64,000 nucleotides of DNA, from assembly GCA_037039685.1 (NCBI GenBank), contig JAWNGF010000010.1, positions 992,001 through 1,056,000 of the forward strand, read 5' to 3'. This DNA is from Ceratobasidium sp. AG-K (taxonomy: Eukaryota > Basidiomycota > Agaricomycetes > Cantharellales > Ceratobasidiaceae). Under the pieces are notes generated by a model. That model saw only the letters and a list, made by a program, of their open reading frames with translations. It was not told the origin of the DNA and searched no databases. This document shows, in pieces, positions 1 to 11,114 of the stretch; the stretch's first letter is position 1, and each line of letters begins with the position of its first letter. Both the position numbers and the translations under genes were made by a program.

Positions 1-496
1 TTAAGGAGAACCTGGTTCTCTACCCCCCCCCCCCCCCAAAGGTTCTAGGTTGTATTGCCTTGAGAGGATGTCTGCCTTTTTGTTCTGGCTGCCTGGCCTG
101 TATATGATTTGGAAGTTGATGTCCACCAGGAAGTTCATCCAATGGATTTGACATTGGTTCAGTTGTTTGGACGCAGAGGAATATTCCAAGTTCTTGTGAT
201 CTGTTATGACTTGAACAGCCTTTTCTGTGCCTTGAAGTAGGTGCCGCCATTCTTTGAAGGCTCTAATAATTGCCAATAGTTCTTTATCAAAGATGTTGTA
301 GTTTTGCTCAGCCAGATTCAGTGATTTAGAAAGAAAAGCTACTGGGTGCAATTTCCCTTCTTTGTCTTTTGCAACAAAACTGCTCCTGTGGCAAACCCTG
401 ATGCATCTGTTTTGAGGAAGAACTCCTTATTCTGATTGGGTTGCATCATTATGGGTGCTACCTTAAGAGCTTCTTTTAGTGCATTCATGGAATCTT
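1..496 (-). pseudogene. Ty3/gypsy family A pol fragment (RNase H region), copy A3
   Basis: On the minus strand this reads as the RNase H part of a gypsy polyprotein (FLSKSLN, DKELLAIIRAFKEWRHLL, TDHKNLEY). It matches the A1 copy at about 3941-4430. The reading frame is open only to about position 351 and then continues in another frame, so it carries a frameshift. A C15 run at 23-37 replaces the C8 run of A1. The fragment stops exactly where the LTR at 497 begins, which fits insertion of copy A2 into this older copy. It runs off the left edge of the window, so its 3' half is not visible. Confidence 0.9.
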
Positions 497-910
497 TGTC
501 CTGACTTGGGTCAATTAGGTATATAAAAGGTTAAGGGGTTTGACTTAGACAAGTCTTAGAACCCAAGGAGTAGTGATAGTAAGAGGATTTGATTGAGCAA
601 GTCCTAGTGGAGAGGAGGTCAAGCCTTGTCATTAACCGGCTTGACCTCTGGGTTTATATACATGAGGGATCAAAACCACGTCATCATCTATCAGTGTGGG
701 AAAGCCAAGTACAACCAATGATAAGCGAGATAAGAGATATGACTTGACATTCTGGAAGTTCCGGAAGCATCACCAATATCAAATGAAAAGACTAATACAT
801 CACCTGATACAAGTTAAGCACCAGAGGACATTTGTACCAAAAAAGGAAAGTGTTCGGAAAAAAAGATATAAAATCAGAATAAAATGTCTGAGCTTAGTCA
901 GCTCATGACA
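497..910 (-). repeat. LTR of family A element (3' LTR of copy A2)
   Basis: This 414-bp repeat begins TGTC and ends GACA, and is a diverged copy of 2039-2453. On its right side (minus-strand upstream) lies a GGAGGGGGTAA polypurine tract followed by the end of an integrase/chromodomain frame. It is therefore the 3' LTR of a minus-strand element. The left flank is ATCTT; the partner target duplication is not in the window. Confidence 0.9.
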
Positions 911-920
911 TTACCCCCTC

Positions 921-2038
921 CTAAGGGCCTGGCACGGTGGGGTGGAGTTTGTGAAATTTATCAACCAGTTCAGGAGCGTTCTTGAGATCTTCCATTGATT
1001 GCCAAGAGTTGTCTGCATGAGAGTATCCTTTCCACTTGACGTAATAGTGGAGTTGACGGCGGATTTTCTTGGAATTAAGGATCTCTTCAACTTCCCATTC
1101 TTCTTCTCCTTCATGTGTGACAATAGGGGGTGGTTGAGCGGGTTTGCAGCCGTGGGGATCAGAGTGGAATTTCTTGAGCAGCATGACATGGAAGACAGGA
1201 TGAATCTTCATTGATTTTGGTAGTTCCAGTCTAAAGGCATGAGTCCCTACTTTTTCCATTACTTTGTAAGGGCCTAAAACTTTGTGGGAGAGTTTTACTG
1301 AGGGTCTGTCTGTGGAAATGTTCTGATGATTGAACCAGACTTTATCTCCCAGGTTTATCTCTTCTGGTTCTTTGGCTCCTTTATCAAAGTAGTGTTTATA
1401 GGACTGATTTGCTAGAATGAGGGCGGCTTTAACTTTGTCATATCCTTTCAACAGGAATTCCGCATGGGCATCAGCTTCAGGAACAGTATAGTCTGATTCT
1501 TCCCCAATGTTCATTCTAGGGTTGAAACCCTGGCAGATTTGGAAAGGGGTTTTGCCAGTGGATGCTTGGATTCCATTGTTGTAAGCAAATTCTGCCATAG
1601 GGAGCAGGGCCACCCAGTTGTTTTGCCTATGGTTGACAAAAGCCCTGATAAAGATCTCAACAACTTGGTTTGCTCGTTCTGACTGTCCATCTGTCCTTGG
1701 ATGGTACGCTGTGCTGAAGGTAGGTTTTACGCCCAACCGTTTGTACAGATGCCTAATGAACTTCGAGTTGAAAGTGGATCCTCTATCCAAGACTGTTGCT
1801 TTTGGGGTGCCGTGAAGTTTCCAAATGTTTGCAACAAAGATATTGGCTATGTCTACTGCTGTGGCCATTGATTTGCAAGGGAGATAGTGTGCCATCTTGG
1901 AGAACCGATCTACCACTGTCAAGATTGCGTCATATCCTTCTGATTCTGGGAGCCCTACAATCATGTTGTAGGAGATCTCTTCCCAAGGTCGCTCAGGAAT
2001 ATGTAAAGGATGCAGTAGTCCTGTGGGGAGTTGGTTTG
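921..2038 (-). pseudogene. Family A pol, integrase and chromodomain part, copy A2
   Basis: The open frame covers the integrase core (VVDRFSKMAHYLPC, LDRGSTFNSKF, TDGQSERANQ, so the D-D-E residues are present) and a C-terminal chromodomain (EVEEILNSKK, YVKWKGYSHADNSW). The frame closes in the polypurine tract next to the LTR. The upstream part of pol is missing, because the copy is cut at 2038 by the LTR of A1. In the first core motif Ser is replaced by Leu next to the second catalytic Asp. It is a truncated relic of a chromovirus. Confidence 0.92.
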
Positions 2039-2453
2039 TGTCCCAACTTGGGTCAATTAGGTATATATAAGGTTAAGGGGTTTGACTTAGACAAGTCTTT
2101 GAACCCAAGGAGTGGCGATAAGTAAGAGGATTGAATTAGGCAAGTCCTAGTGGAGAGGAGGTCAAGCCTTGTTGTTAACCAGCTTGACCTCTGGGTTTAT
2201 ATACACGTGAGATCAAGGCCACGTCATCATCTATCAGTGTGGGAAAGCCGAGTACAACCGATGATAAGCGAGATAAGAGGTATGACTTGACATTCTGGAC
2301 GTTCCGGAAGTATCACCAATATCAAATGAAAAGACAAATACATCACATGATACAAGTTAAGCGCCAGAGGACATTTGTACCAAAAAAGGAAAGTGTTCGG
2401 AAAAAAAGATATAAAATCAGAATAAAATGTCTGAGCTTAGTCAGCTCATGACA
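2039..2453 (-). repeat. 3' LTR of family A copy A1
   Basis: This 415-bp repeat has TGTC/GACA ends and matches 497-910 with scattered differences. On the minus strand a TATATAAA box lies at 2203-2196, and about 33 nt downstream is a predicted transcript start beginning AAGGCTTGACC at 2170. A 9-bp inverted repeat (2159-2167 and 2182-2190) straddles that point. The left flank is GTTTG inside the A2 integrase gene. The same GTTTG precedes ATGG at the homologous site in A1 (about 3577), so the insertion site is clear, but the matching 5' LTR is missing. Confidence 0.92.
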
Positions 2454-5400
2454 TTACCCCCTCCTGAGGGCCTGGCGTGGTGGGATGGAGTTTGTGAAAT
2501 TTATCAACTAGTTCAGGAGCGTTCTTGAGATCTTCCTTTGGCTGCCAAGAGTTATCTGCATGAGAGTACCCTTTCCACTTAACGTAATAGTGGAGTTGGC
2601 AGCGGATTTTCTTGGAATTAAGGATCTCTTCAACCTCCCATTCTTCTTCTCCATCTAGTGTGACAATAGGGGGTGGTTGAGCAGGTTCGCGGCTGTGGGG
2701 ATCAGAGTGGAATTTCTTGAGCAGCATGACATGGAAGACAGGATGAACTTTCATTGATTTTGGTAACTCCAGTCTAAAGGCGTGAGTTCCTACTTTTTCC
2801 AGTACCTTGTAAGGGCCTAAAACTTTGTGAGAGAGTTTTACTGAAAGTCTGTCTGTGGATATGTTTTGATGATTAAGCCAGACTTTATCTCCAGGGTTTA
2901 TCTCTTCTGGTTCTTTGGCTCCTTTATCAAAGTAGTGTTTGTAGGACTGATTTGCTAGGATGAGACGGCTTTGACTTCGTCGTATCCTTTCAGCAGGAAT
3001 TCCGCATGGGCATCAGCTTCAGGAACAGTATAGTCTGATTCTTCCCCGATGTTCATTCTAGGGTTGAAACCTTGGCAGATTTGGAAAGGGGTTTTGCCAG
3101 TGGATGCTTGGATTCCATTGTTGTACGCAAATTCTGCCATAGGGAGCAGGGCCACCCAGTTGTTTTCCCTATGGTTGACAAAAGCCCTGATAAAGATTTC
3201 AACGACTTGGTTTGCTCGTTCTGACTGTCCATCTGTCCTTGGATGGTACGCTGTGCTGAAGGTAGGTTTTACGCCCAACCGTTTGTACAGATGCCTAATG
3301 AACTTTGAGTTGAAAGTGGGTCCTCTATCCGAGACTGTTGCCTTTGGAGTGCCGTGAAGTTTCCAAATTTTTGCAAGTAAGATATTGGCTATGTCTACTG
3401 CTGTGGCCGTTGATTTGCAAGGGAGATAGTGTGCCATCTTGGAGAACCGATCTACTACTGTTAAGATTGCGTCATATCCTTCTTATTCTGGGAGCCCTAC
3501 AATCATGTCATAGGAGATCTCTTCCCAAGGTCTCTCAGGAATATGTAAAGGACGCAGTAATCCTGTGGGGAGTTGGTTTGATGGTTTAACTCGAATGCAT
3601 GTTTCGCAGTGTGACATGTAAGAGTTGACAAATTTCTTCATGGTTGGCCAGTAGTAAGTTCTTGAGCCTAATTCCAACGTTCTTGCTTGTCCAGGATGCC
3701 CAGCTGTAATATTGTCATGGCGCGATTCCAATATCAGGTTTCTGACGGTTTCATCCTTGGGGACAAAGATCTTTCCTTTGAACATTAGGAGTCCTTCTCT
3801 GTATTCCCAATCTTTGACTTTTTCTCCGTTTCTCAGCCTATTGTGGGCTTCCTCTAATCTGGGATCTTCAAGGATTGCTTCTCTGATTAGATCGTTAATC
3901 TCCTGGTCAGGGGTAATAGCCGAAATAAAAATGTCTGGTTTGAGGAGAACTTGGTTCTCTACCCCCCCCAAAGGTTCTAGGTCATATCGCCTCGAGAGAA
4001 TGTCTGCTTTTTTGTTTTGGCTTCCTGGCCTGTATAAGATTTGGAAGTTGAAGTCCACCAAGAAATTCATCCAGCGGATCTGGCGTTGGTTCAATTGTTT
4101 GGATGATGAGAAGTATTCCAAATTCTTGTGATCTGTTATCACTTGAATGGCTTTTTCTGTGCCTTGGAGTAAGTGCCGCCATTCTTTGAAGGCTCTAATG
4201 ATTGCCAATAGTTCTTTGTCAAAAATGTCGTAGTTTCGTTCAGCCGGATTTAGTGATTTGGAAAGAAAAGCTACAGGGTGTAATTTTCCTTCTTCATCCT
4301 TCTGTGACAAAACTGCTCCTGTGGCAAATCCCGACGCGTCTGTCTTGAGGAAAAATTCCTTTTTTTGATTGGGCTGCATCATTACAGGTGCCACCTTAAG
4401 AGCCTCTTTTAGTGTGTTCATAGCCTCTTGTTCTTTGCTTGTCCACTGCCACTTTTGATCTTTCTTAAGTAGGTTATATAGAGGTCTGGCTTTGCTGGCA
4501 AAGTCTTGGATGAATTTTCGATAGAAGTTGACGAATCCTAGGAACTCTTGAACTTGTTTGACATTCTTGGGAGCCTTCCAATTCATAGCCGCCATGACCT
4601 TTTCTTGATCTGTTTCGATTCCTTTATTGGAAATGACCAATCCTACCCAGTCCAGTTTGGTTTGGTGGAACTTGCATTTTCTCAATTTTGCAACCAGCTT
4701 GTGTTCCCTTAGTCTTCTTAGCACCTCCTTCACGTGTCCTGGATGGTCTTTGACTCGTTTGGAAAAAACAAAGATATCATCAATGTATACGAGTACAAAA
4801 ACCCCCATAATGTCCCTGAATATACAGTTCATTAGGGACTGGAAGCTTGATGGGGCGTTTTTGAGACCAAAGGGCATGACTTTCCATTCGTACATGCTGT
4901 ATTGAGTTTTGAATGCTGTTTTCCATTCATGGCCTGCTGCTATTTGGGTTTGATGGAATCCTTGTGCCAAGTCTAGAGTGGTGCCAATGACAAATCCTTC
5001 CAGGGCCCTTAACCATTGGTCCAATAGAGGTATTCCACTTGTGTTGAATTTGCATAGCGCGTTCACATATCTGTAGTCAACGCAAAAGTGTAACTCTGGG
5101 TGGTTTGGATCTTCTGGATGTGGTTTTTTGACAAACAGAACCGGGGAAGCCAAAGGAGACTTAGAAATCTGAATGTGTCCCCTTTGGATAAGGGTTTCTA
5201 GTACTTTCTTCATTTCTTTGTCTTCAGCTGGGGATGTTTTGTAAATAGGACCATGCTTTAGTTTAGCTTCTGGTAGGAGGTCGAGCGTAATGTCAGTTGG
5301 CCTGTGAGGTGGGAGTTCTTCTAATCTGGACTCATCGAACACATCTGCAAACTCTTTGTATTCCTCTGGTAATGTAGTTTCTGCTGCGATTTGGAGCGTA

Positions 5401-5909
5401 GATGGGACTACTAGGCAGTTCTTTGAGCAGAATTTGCTTGTGTATGCAATTGTCCTATTTTTCCAACTAATTTGTGGGTTATGTTTCTTGAGCCATGACA
5501 TCCCAAGTACAATAGGGTGTCTTCCAATGTTTGTGACATGACATTCTATTTCGCTGGAATGTGTTCCCATGACATGTTTAAATTTGGTATAGTGGGTGAC
5601 TTTTCCAGACGAGACTTCTTGTCCATCTATAACTCACAGAGTCTTGGGCTTTTCGTGTTGGAAAAGGGGGAGGTTTGCCTCTTTTGCTAGGGAAGGGTTG
5701 ATGAAACAGGAGGTTGCGCCGCAGTCAAGCAGTGCTTGTCCAGAGAATTTTTTTGATCTGTTAACTGATTTAGAACCAGGAGCCGTAGCTAGTGGATGAG
5801 CGGTGAAATCAAGGTATAATTGGTTTTCATTCGATATTGACATGATTTCTAGTTCATCCATAATACTAGCTAATATATCACCAAGTACTTGGCTCCTTAA
5901 TAAGCCTCA
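2446..5909 (-). pseudogene. Family A chromovirus pol (protease, RT, RNase H, integrase, chromodomain), broken, copy A1
   Basis: In order on the minus strand: protease (DCGATS, near 5700), reverse transcriptase (VYIDDIFVFSK), RNase H (TDHKNLEYF), the HHCC zinc domain of integrase, the D-D-E core (VSDRGPTFNSKF) and a chromodomain (YVKWKGY). The frame is broken four times: TGA at 5907-5909 just after the gag overlap, TGA at 5634-5636 in the protease region, TAA at 3483-3485 where A2 has a Ser codon, and a 1-bp deletion near 2966 compared with A2. A functional copy would be a single gag-pol fusion product. This copy cannot make one. Confidence 0.95.
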
Positions 5910-6497
5910 GTGACGTCTTTTCCCGATTTGATGTCTGAAGAGATTTCTTCAATCTGAGCTTCAAACCCTGAAGCTGTGTTCTTGGAAGGACAGACTCTTG
6001 CTGAGTGTCCCTTGCCGCCGCAGGTGAAGCAAATCATTGGTCCTTTGCCTTTTCCATCAAGGTCCATTGCATTAGGGTCTTTAGCAGGAGTGGACGGTTT
6101 GGGTGTTTGGATGGTAGGAGCGTTGAGGTTACTGGTTTGGGTGTCTCTTTGGATTGCTCCAAAAGGGACATTTCCTTTTGTCCCATCATCCCAGGAGATC
6201 TGTGGAACTGGATGGCCCTTGGCGTTTTGGGTAATGCTTGAGATTTTGCCATATTGCACCCCCCCTGTAGGTTTTGACATAAAGACTTGATCGTTTACAT
6301 TGAATCTTTGACCTAGTGAGGCGTTTGGAGTACTTGTGGTTGTCTTGGAAGTACTTTGTTTCAAAGTGGTGGTTTGTGGGCCTTGCAACTTCTTTGGTGC
6401 GTTAATAGCATTGATTGTGGAGTCGATTTCCAGGGCTCTTTCGCAAACTTGGTTGAATGTCCTTGCCGCTTCGTGGGGTTTAAAGTTCTGTGACACC
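5897..6497 (-). pseudogene. Family A gag, C-terminal half with zinc knuckle (copy A1)
   Basis: The frame carries one CCHC knuckle (CFTCGGKGHSARVCP) and a basic, low-complexity linker, as in gypsy nucleocapsid. It is the second half of the gag whose first half lies at 13616-14361. The two are separated by element B, which duplicated ATGGC. The gag frame ends TCG GGA AAA GAC ... TAA with the GGGAAAA heptamer at 5918-5924, the proposed frameshift site into pol. Confidence 0.93.
5918..5924 (-). promoter_or_regulatory. Candidate -1 frameshift heptamer GGGAAAA, element A1
   Basis: The heptamer is read G GGA AAA in the gag frame. The pol frame is the -1 frame and starts to be needed here. In this dead copy the -1 frame meets a TGA at 5907-5909 almost at once. 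The next open stretch leads into the protease. Confidence 0.6.
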
Positions 6498-6502
6498 ATG
6501 GC

Positions 6503-6927
6503 TGTCACAACCCTAGCCGAACCTTGGAGGCTAAGACTCCACAGGTAGTGAGGATGGGGGTTGGGGCGGCAACTAAGGCCTAAGTGAGTCACGCGATTGT
6601 ATGAGGGGAAAACAACAAGAGAACAAGTCTTGTGGGGACAAGACTTGTGTCGCTGGTATATATACTAACTACTGTGGCTATGTACAATAGAGAGCAGGCG
6701 ACAAGGGCAGACAAAAGGAGAAAAGGCAAGAGTCCAAGGGAAGCGAGGACAGAACAAAGGGAACGTGGTAAGTCCATGGGCGCCAAGGGAAAACTGGGAC
6801 TAGCCAGGCAGGCATGTCCCGCGGTCATGGCTTAGATAAAGGCGACTATATGCGCCAGGGCGAGGAGAACGAGACCAAACACGAGCCAAACAGAACACAG
6901 AAAAGAGAAAAGGAAAAGGTCGTGACA
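6503..6927 (-). repeat. 3' LTR of element B
   Basis: The LTR has TGTCA...TGACA ends and is 425 bp long. A polypurine tract (AAAAGGGGGGG on the minus strand, at about 6931-6941) abuts it. It is nearly identical to 13186-13610. Confidence 0.97.
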
Positions 6928-6939
6928 CTACCCCCCCTT

Positions 6940-7425
6940 TTAGGCCGGGGCATCGACATCAGAAGAAACAGGAGAAACCAAGACAAACTCCTCCCCATCG
7001 TCCAGCACCAATGGGTCCTCTGCTGACCCAACCCCTTTCCAGACCCCATAATCCTCCTCCTCATCCGTCAAATCGACGATGGCGTCCTGCCGATTGGGTT
7101 CCTCCTCGGTGAGATCGATGTATTCGGTGCATGCCCGTGCCCTGGCTTTGCAGTAGGCGTTGACGATCTCGACGTGATCGTGGATGTCAGCCATGTCGTG
7201 GGCCAGCCAGTTGCGCCAGCGGACGAGGGGCATACCGCAGAAGGAGCGGCGGGGGCGAGAGCGCTCATAGCGTGCAGAAGTGATGAAATAGAACGATTGG
7301 CGGAGTCCGTCGTGCCAGTACAATCCTTCCTCGAGGTTGACGCAAGTGAGGGACCTCTTGAAAGAGGCTGAGCAGGTGAAGGCGTCGTTGTAGACGCGGA
7401 CAGTGGTGTTGGCGAAGCGAGACAT
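6940..7425 (-). CDS. Extra 3' ORF of element B, acidic protein with SUMO-interaction-like motifs
   Basis: A 161-residue frame starts at ATG 7425 and ends TAA directly beside the polypurine tract. It overlaps the tail of pol in another frame. I do not recognise the family. The C-terminal third holds YIDLTEEE (residues 102-109) and IVDLTDEEED (116-125), which look like classical SUMO-interaction motifs followed by acidic runs, and a second acidic patch (LVLDDGEEF). Ninety-three bp upstream of the ATG is a TATAAAA box (7518-7524), then a CT-rich leader with few ATGs, so it may be transcribed separately. Element C has a gene in the same place with the same promoter spacing. Function is unknown. 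Confidence 0.65.
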   Translation of the reverse strand: MSRFANTTVRVYNDAFTCSASFKRSLTCVNLEEGLYWHDGLRQSFYFITSARYERSRPRRSFCGMPLVRWRNWLAHDMADIHDHVEIVNAYCKARARACTEYIDLTEEEPNRQDAIVDLTDEEEDYGVWKGVGSAEDPLVLDDGEEFVLVSPVSSDVDAPA

Positions 7426-10400
7426 GGCGCTGAGGTGGATGTACGAGTGGGTGGGTTAAGCGCAAGAGGAACTGAAGTAAGAACTTGTTGATGAGGGACT
7501 TGGACTCCCGCTGCCTCTTTTATACGCTTTGCACGACGGCTGGGCTGTTCCTCTTTTTCTTCGGCGGCCGAATTACCCTTTGTTTCCTCATGGCGGCGCT
7601 TCCTCGTAACTTTGGGAACTTCCTTGATGGCTTCTGGATGTTCCCTGTGGAATTCGCTAATGAGTTCTGATGCGTTACCAAGGTTTCCCAAGGGTTCCCA
7701 CGAATCGTGTTCCGTTGTGTAGCCTTTCCATTTGACAAGATACTTCAGGATGCCTTTCTCTATTTTGGAACTTTGAATGGTTTCAACCTCGTATTCCTCT
7801 TCTCCTTCAGGTGTCTCAATCGCTGGTGGTGGCTTGACAACACGTCCCTCAATCTCATCTTTTTCGTACTTGGCAAGGCGAGACACATTGACTACTGGGT
7901 GTATGGTCATGGATGGAGGAAGTTCCAGTTTGTACGCGTTTTTTCCGATTGCTTCCAAGATTGTGAAGGGGCCCAAACGCTTATGAGAGAGTTTGATTGA
8001 TGGCCGGTTTGAAGGAATGTGATCGTGACTGAGCCAAACTTTATCTCCAATGATGAAAGGATCCCCACGGCGCCGTTGATCCGCGTATTCCTTATCTTGT
8101 TCCTTGCTCAAGGTCAGGCTTGCCTTAGCTTCTTCCAGGTTGTCATGGATGCGTTGAGCATGAGCCGAGGCTTCCGGAACTGAGCCATCTTCCACTGGTG
8201 TACCATCTATGGAAGGATGTCGTGCCGTGTTGGCAAAGAAAGGGGTCATGCCAATACTTGAGTGGAAGGAATTGTTGTAAGCAAATTCGGCAAAGGGAAG
8301 CAGAGAAGCCCAGTCATGCTGCCTGAACGACACATAGGTTCTCAAAAAGGCTTCTATCATCTGATTGATTCGTTCCGTCTGGCCATCCGTCTCAGGGTGA
8401 TAGGCTGTGGAGAGTCTGGGTCTAATCTTCAGGGCCTGATAGAGGTCCTTCATGAATTTTGACGCGAAGGTGGGGCCTCAATCTGATACAACAGTCTCTG
8501 GAGTACCGTGCAACTTCCAACAATGTTCCATGAAGAGTTCTGCTAGCTTTGGGGATGTGGTCTTCTTGGTACAGGGGATAAAATGTGCCATTTTAGTGAG
8601 CGTATCGACAATGACCAAAATGGAGTCTAGGCTCCTTGATAGGGGTAGTTTGACAATCATGTCAACCGAGATGTGTTGCCAAGGTTTAGAGGGAAGTTCC
8701 AGAGGTTGCAATTCTCCTAGGGGGCGCTGATTGATTGGTTTGCTTCGTTGGCACAAATCACAAGATGACACGTATTTGTTAATGAATGCCTTCATTGATG
8801 GCCACCAATATTCCCGCTTGATTAATTCCAAAGTCTTGGCTTGTCCCATGTGACCGGCTGCCTTGTTGTCGTGGTGTAGCTCTAGGATTTGTCGTTTCGT
8901 CTCGTTGTTGTTGGGAACATAGATCCGCCCCTTCCTATACAGCATGTTATTCCGAATTGTCCAATCTTTGAATTCCTTTTGAACTGTAGCGGGTGCTTTC
9001 TCGGGTTGATTGCTGAGGAAGGCCCAAATGGACTGGGTGTATTCGTCACTTGGCAGTTGCTTCTGAACGGAAGAATGAATTTCCGCTGTTGATGCCATGC
9101 CAGTAGGTGATTCTTCTGCCGAATTGATGAAAATGTGGGGAGCGAGCAAAGGTTTTTGAGGGGCTACTCCCCCTTCTAGGTCATGGTCGCTTCGTCGGCT
9201 GAGTGCATCGGCTTTTCCATTAAATCCGCCAGCCCGATACTTGATTTGGAAATTGAATTCTGACAGGAAGACGGCCCATCTGTTCTGTTGCTTGGTAAGG
9301 ACTTTCGATGTCATAAAATATTCCAGATTCTTGTGATCGGTAATAAGTAGTACCGGAATTTCAGTTCCTTCCAATAGATGGCGCCATTCTTTAAAAGCCT
9401 TAATGATTGCCAAAAGTTCCTTATCAAAAATGTCGTAGTTCCGCTCCGCTGGTGACAGGCTTTTGGACATGAAGGCGACAGGGTGAAGTTTGTTATCCGT
9501 CCCATATTGGCTGAGGACTGCTCCTGTGGCCTTGTCTGATGCATCGCACTCAATGATGAATCCCTTTTCTTGATCCGGTTGCAGTAGTATCGGTGCTTGT
9601 TGGAATTCTTGAATTATTCGTTCAAAGCTGGCCTGTGTTTCCTTGGTCCATTCCCAGGGTTTCCCTTTCATTGTTAAGTCATAGAGAGGTCGCGCTATGT
9701 GGGTATAGCCTTGGATAAATCGCCGATAGAAGTTTGCAAACCCTAGGAATGTTTGTACATCTGTAACGTTTTTGGGAACGGGCCACCTCTTGATCGCTGA
9801 CACCTTTTCTTCTTGCATTTCAACAACTTCTCCTGAGATTACCAGACCCAGATAGTCAACCTTTGAAACATGGAACGAACACTTCTTGAGGGAGCAATAT
9901 AGACCCAGGCGTTGTAGTCGACGAAGTACTTCTTTCACATGAGATGGATGTTCTTCAGGTTTTTTGGAGAAGATTAAGATGTCGTCAATGTAGATTTCCA
10001 CGTAGACTCCTTTAATGTCCCTGAACTCCATGTCCATCATATTCTGGAACGTTGCTGGAGCATTGGTCAGGCCAAACGGCATGACTTTGGTTTCAAACAG
10101 GCCATATTTAGTTCTAAAGGCCGTTTTGTATACGTCTTCTTCTGCGACCCTGACTAGGTTGTAGCCCGATTTCAGATCTAACTTGGTAAAGATCTTGGCC
10201 CCTTTGACTCGCTCAATTAGGTCATCCGTTCGAGGTAGGGGGTATCGGTTCTTCTTTGTCCACCTGTTAAGGTACCAATAATCCATGCATAATCTTGGCG
10301 GTTGGGGTATGCCATCGATGTCGTGACGGCGGACAAACATAACTGGTGATGCCCATTGAGAAGTTGACGGGACGATGAAGCCTTTTTCCAGGTTCTCGTC

Positions 10401-11099
10401 GATCCAGGCCTTTAGGATTCTATCTTCCTCCTTGGTTAATGAGTAAACAACCCCAATTTTGGGTTTTGCACCAGGTTCGAGTTCAATTTTGAGATCATAG
10501 GGCCGGTGAGGGGGAAGTTTATCAACCTCCTTGGCGACAAAGACATCCTGGAATTCAAGGTATTCGTTGGGAAGTTTTCCCACTATTCCCCCTTCTATGG
10601 CGTTGAGATCTTCACACAGGCATTCCGACACGCAGAACTCCGAGTTGAACTCTAATGTCCCTTTTGACCAATTGATTTGAGGGTTATGCTTCTTCAACCA
10701 AGGGATTCCCAAGACCACAGTGTGCCGTCCTAAGGGTGCCACGTCGCATGTGATTTCTTCGACGTGGTCATTCATGATGACATGGAAAGTTGCTTCCCGC
10801 TCGATTAGTCCATTTGCAATTGGGCGTCCATCTATAACTTGTACCCGTCGTGCCACTTTTTTCTTTTTCGTAGGGATTTTGTGTTTAGAGATGTATTCAG
10901 AATTGATGAAGTTCCCGGAGGCGCCGGAATCAATCATAGCAACGGTGATAAGGTTTTTCAGGCTTTCGATCGTTATTGGCACACGGAGTTGGTCTGCGTA
11001 TTCGGTGGAACATAGATATAATTCGTTTACAGACTGATTACGATTCTCCATGGCAACACGATCTAATTCTGTCTTCAGGGCGCCTGATGCTCCCTTCAG
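7068..11099 (-). pseudogene. Element B pol (protease, RT, RNase H, integrase, chromodomain), one nonsense codon
   Basis: Domains in order: protease (MIDSGASGNF), reverse transcriptase (YIDDILIFSK), RNase H (TDHKNLEYF), the integrase zinc domain (HHDNKAAGH ... CDLCQ), core (VIVDTLTKMAHF, VVSD, TDGQTERINQ) and chromodomain (YLVKWKGYTTEHDSWEP). A single TGA at 8478-8480 follows VVSD, where related elements have Arg; CGA to TGA at a CpG would explain it. The frame is otherwise open. The pol frame is entered from gag in the -1 frame at about 11099. After the chromodomain comes a basic, then Ser/Thr/Pro-rich tail that overlaps the extra ORF, and the true end of the protein is uncertain. Confidence 0.95.
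7518..7524 (-). promoter_or_regulatory. Internal TATA box for the extra ORF of element B
   Basis: TATAAAAGAGG on the minus strand lies inside the pol coding tail, 93 bp upstream of the ATG at 7425. The intervening sequence is CT-rich. Its role as a promoter is inferred from position and from the parallel arrangement in element C. Confidence 0.55.
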
Positions 11100-11114
11100 A
11101 CACTGCCTTTTCCC
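11074..11114 (-). promoter_or_regulatory. Candidate -1 ribosomal frameshift signal, element B gag/pol
   Basis: GGGAAAA (11108-11114) is read G GGA AAA in the gag frame. After a 5-nt spacer the RNA can form a hairpin: TGTCT, GA bulge, AGGG, an 11-nt loop, CCCT, GA, AGACA. The gag stop lies inside the stem. The -1 frame is open from here straight into pol (ATG at 11049-11051 is in that frame), so a -1 slip gives one gag-pol protein. Confidence 0.75.

Noticed and set aside
911..1189. Alternative antisense or shifted frames in the integrase regions of A2 and A1
   Set aside because: They overlap the recognisable integrase and chromodomain frame and show no independent features.
7068..7500. Ser/Thr/Pro-rich tail of pol in element B taken as a domain
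   Set aside because: It is low complexity and overlaps the better supported extra ORF; probably a by-product of the overlap.
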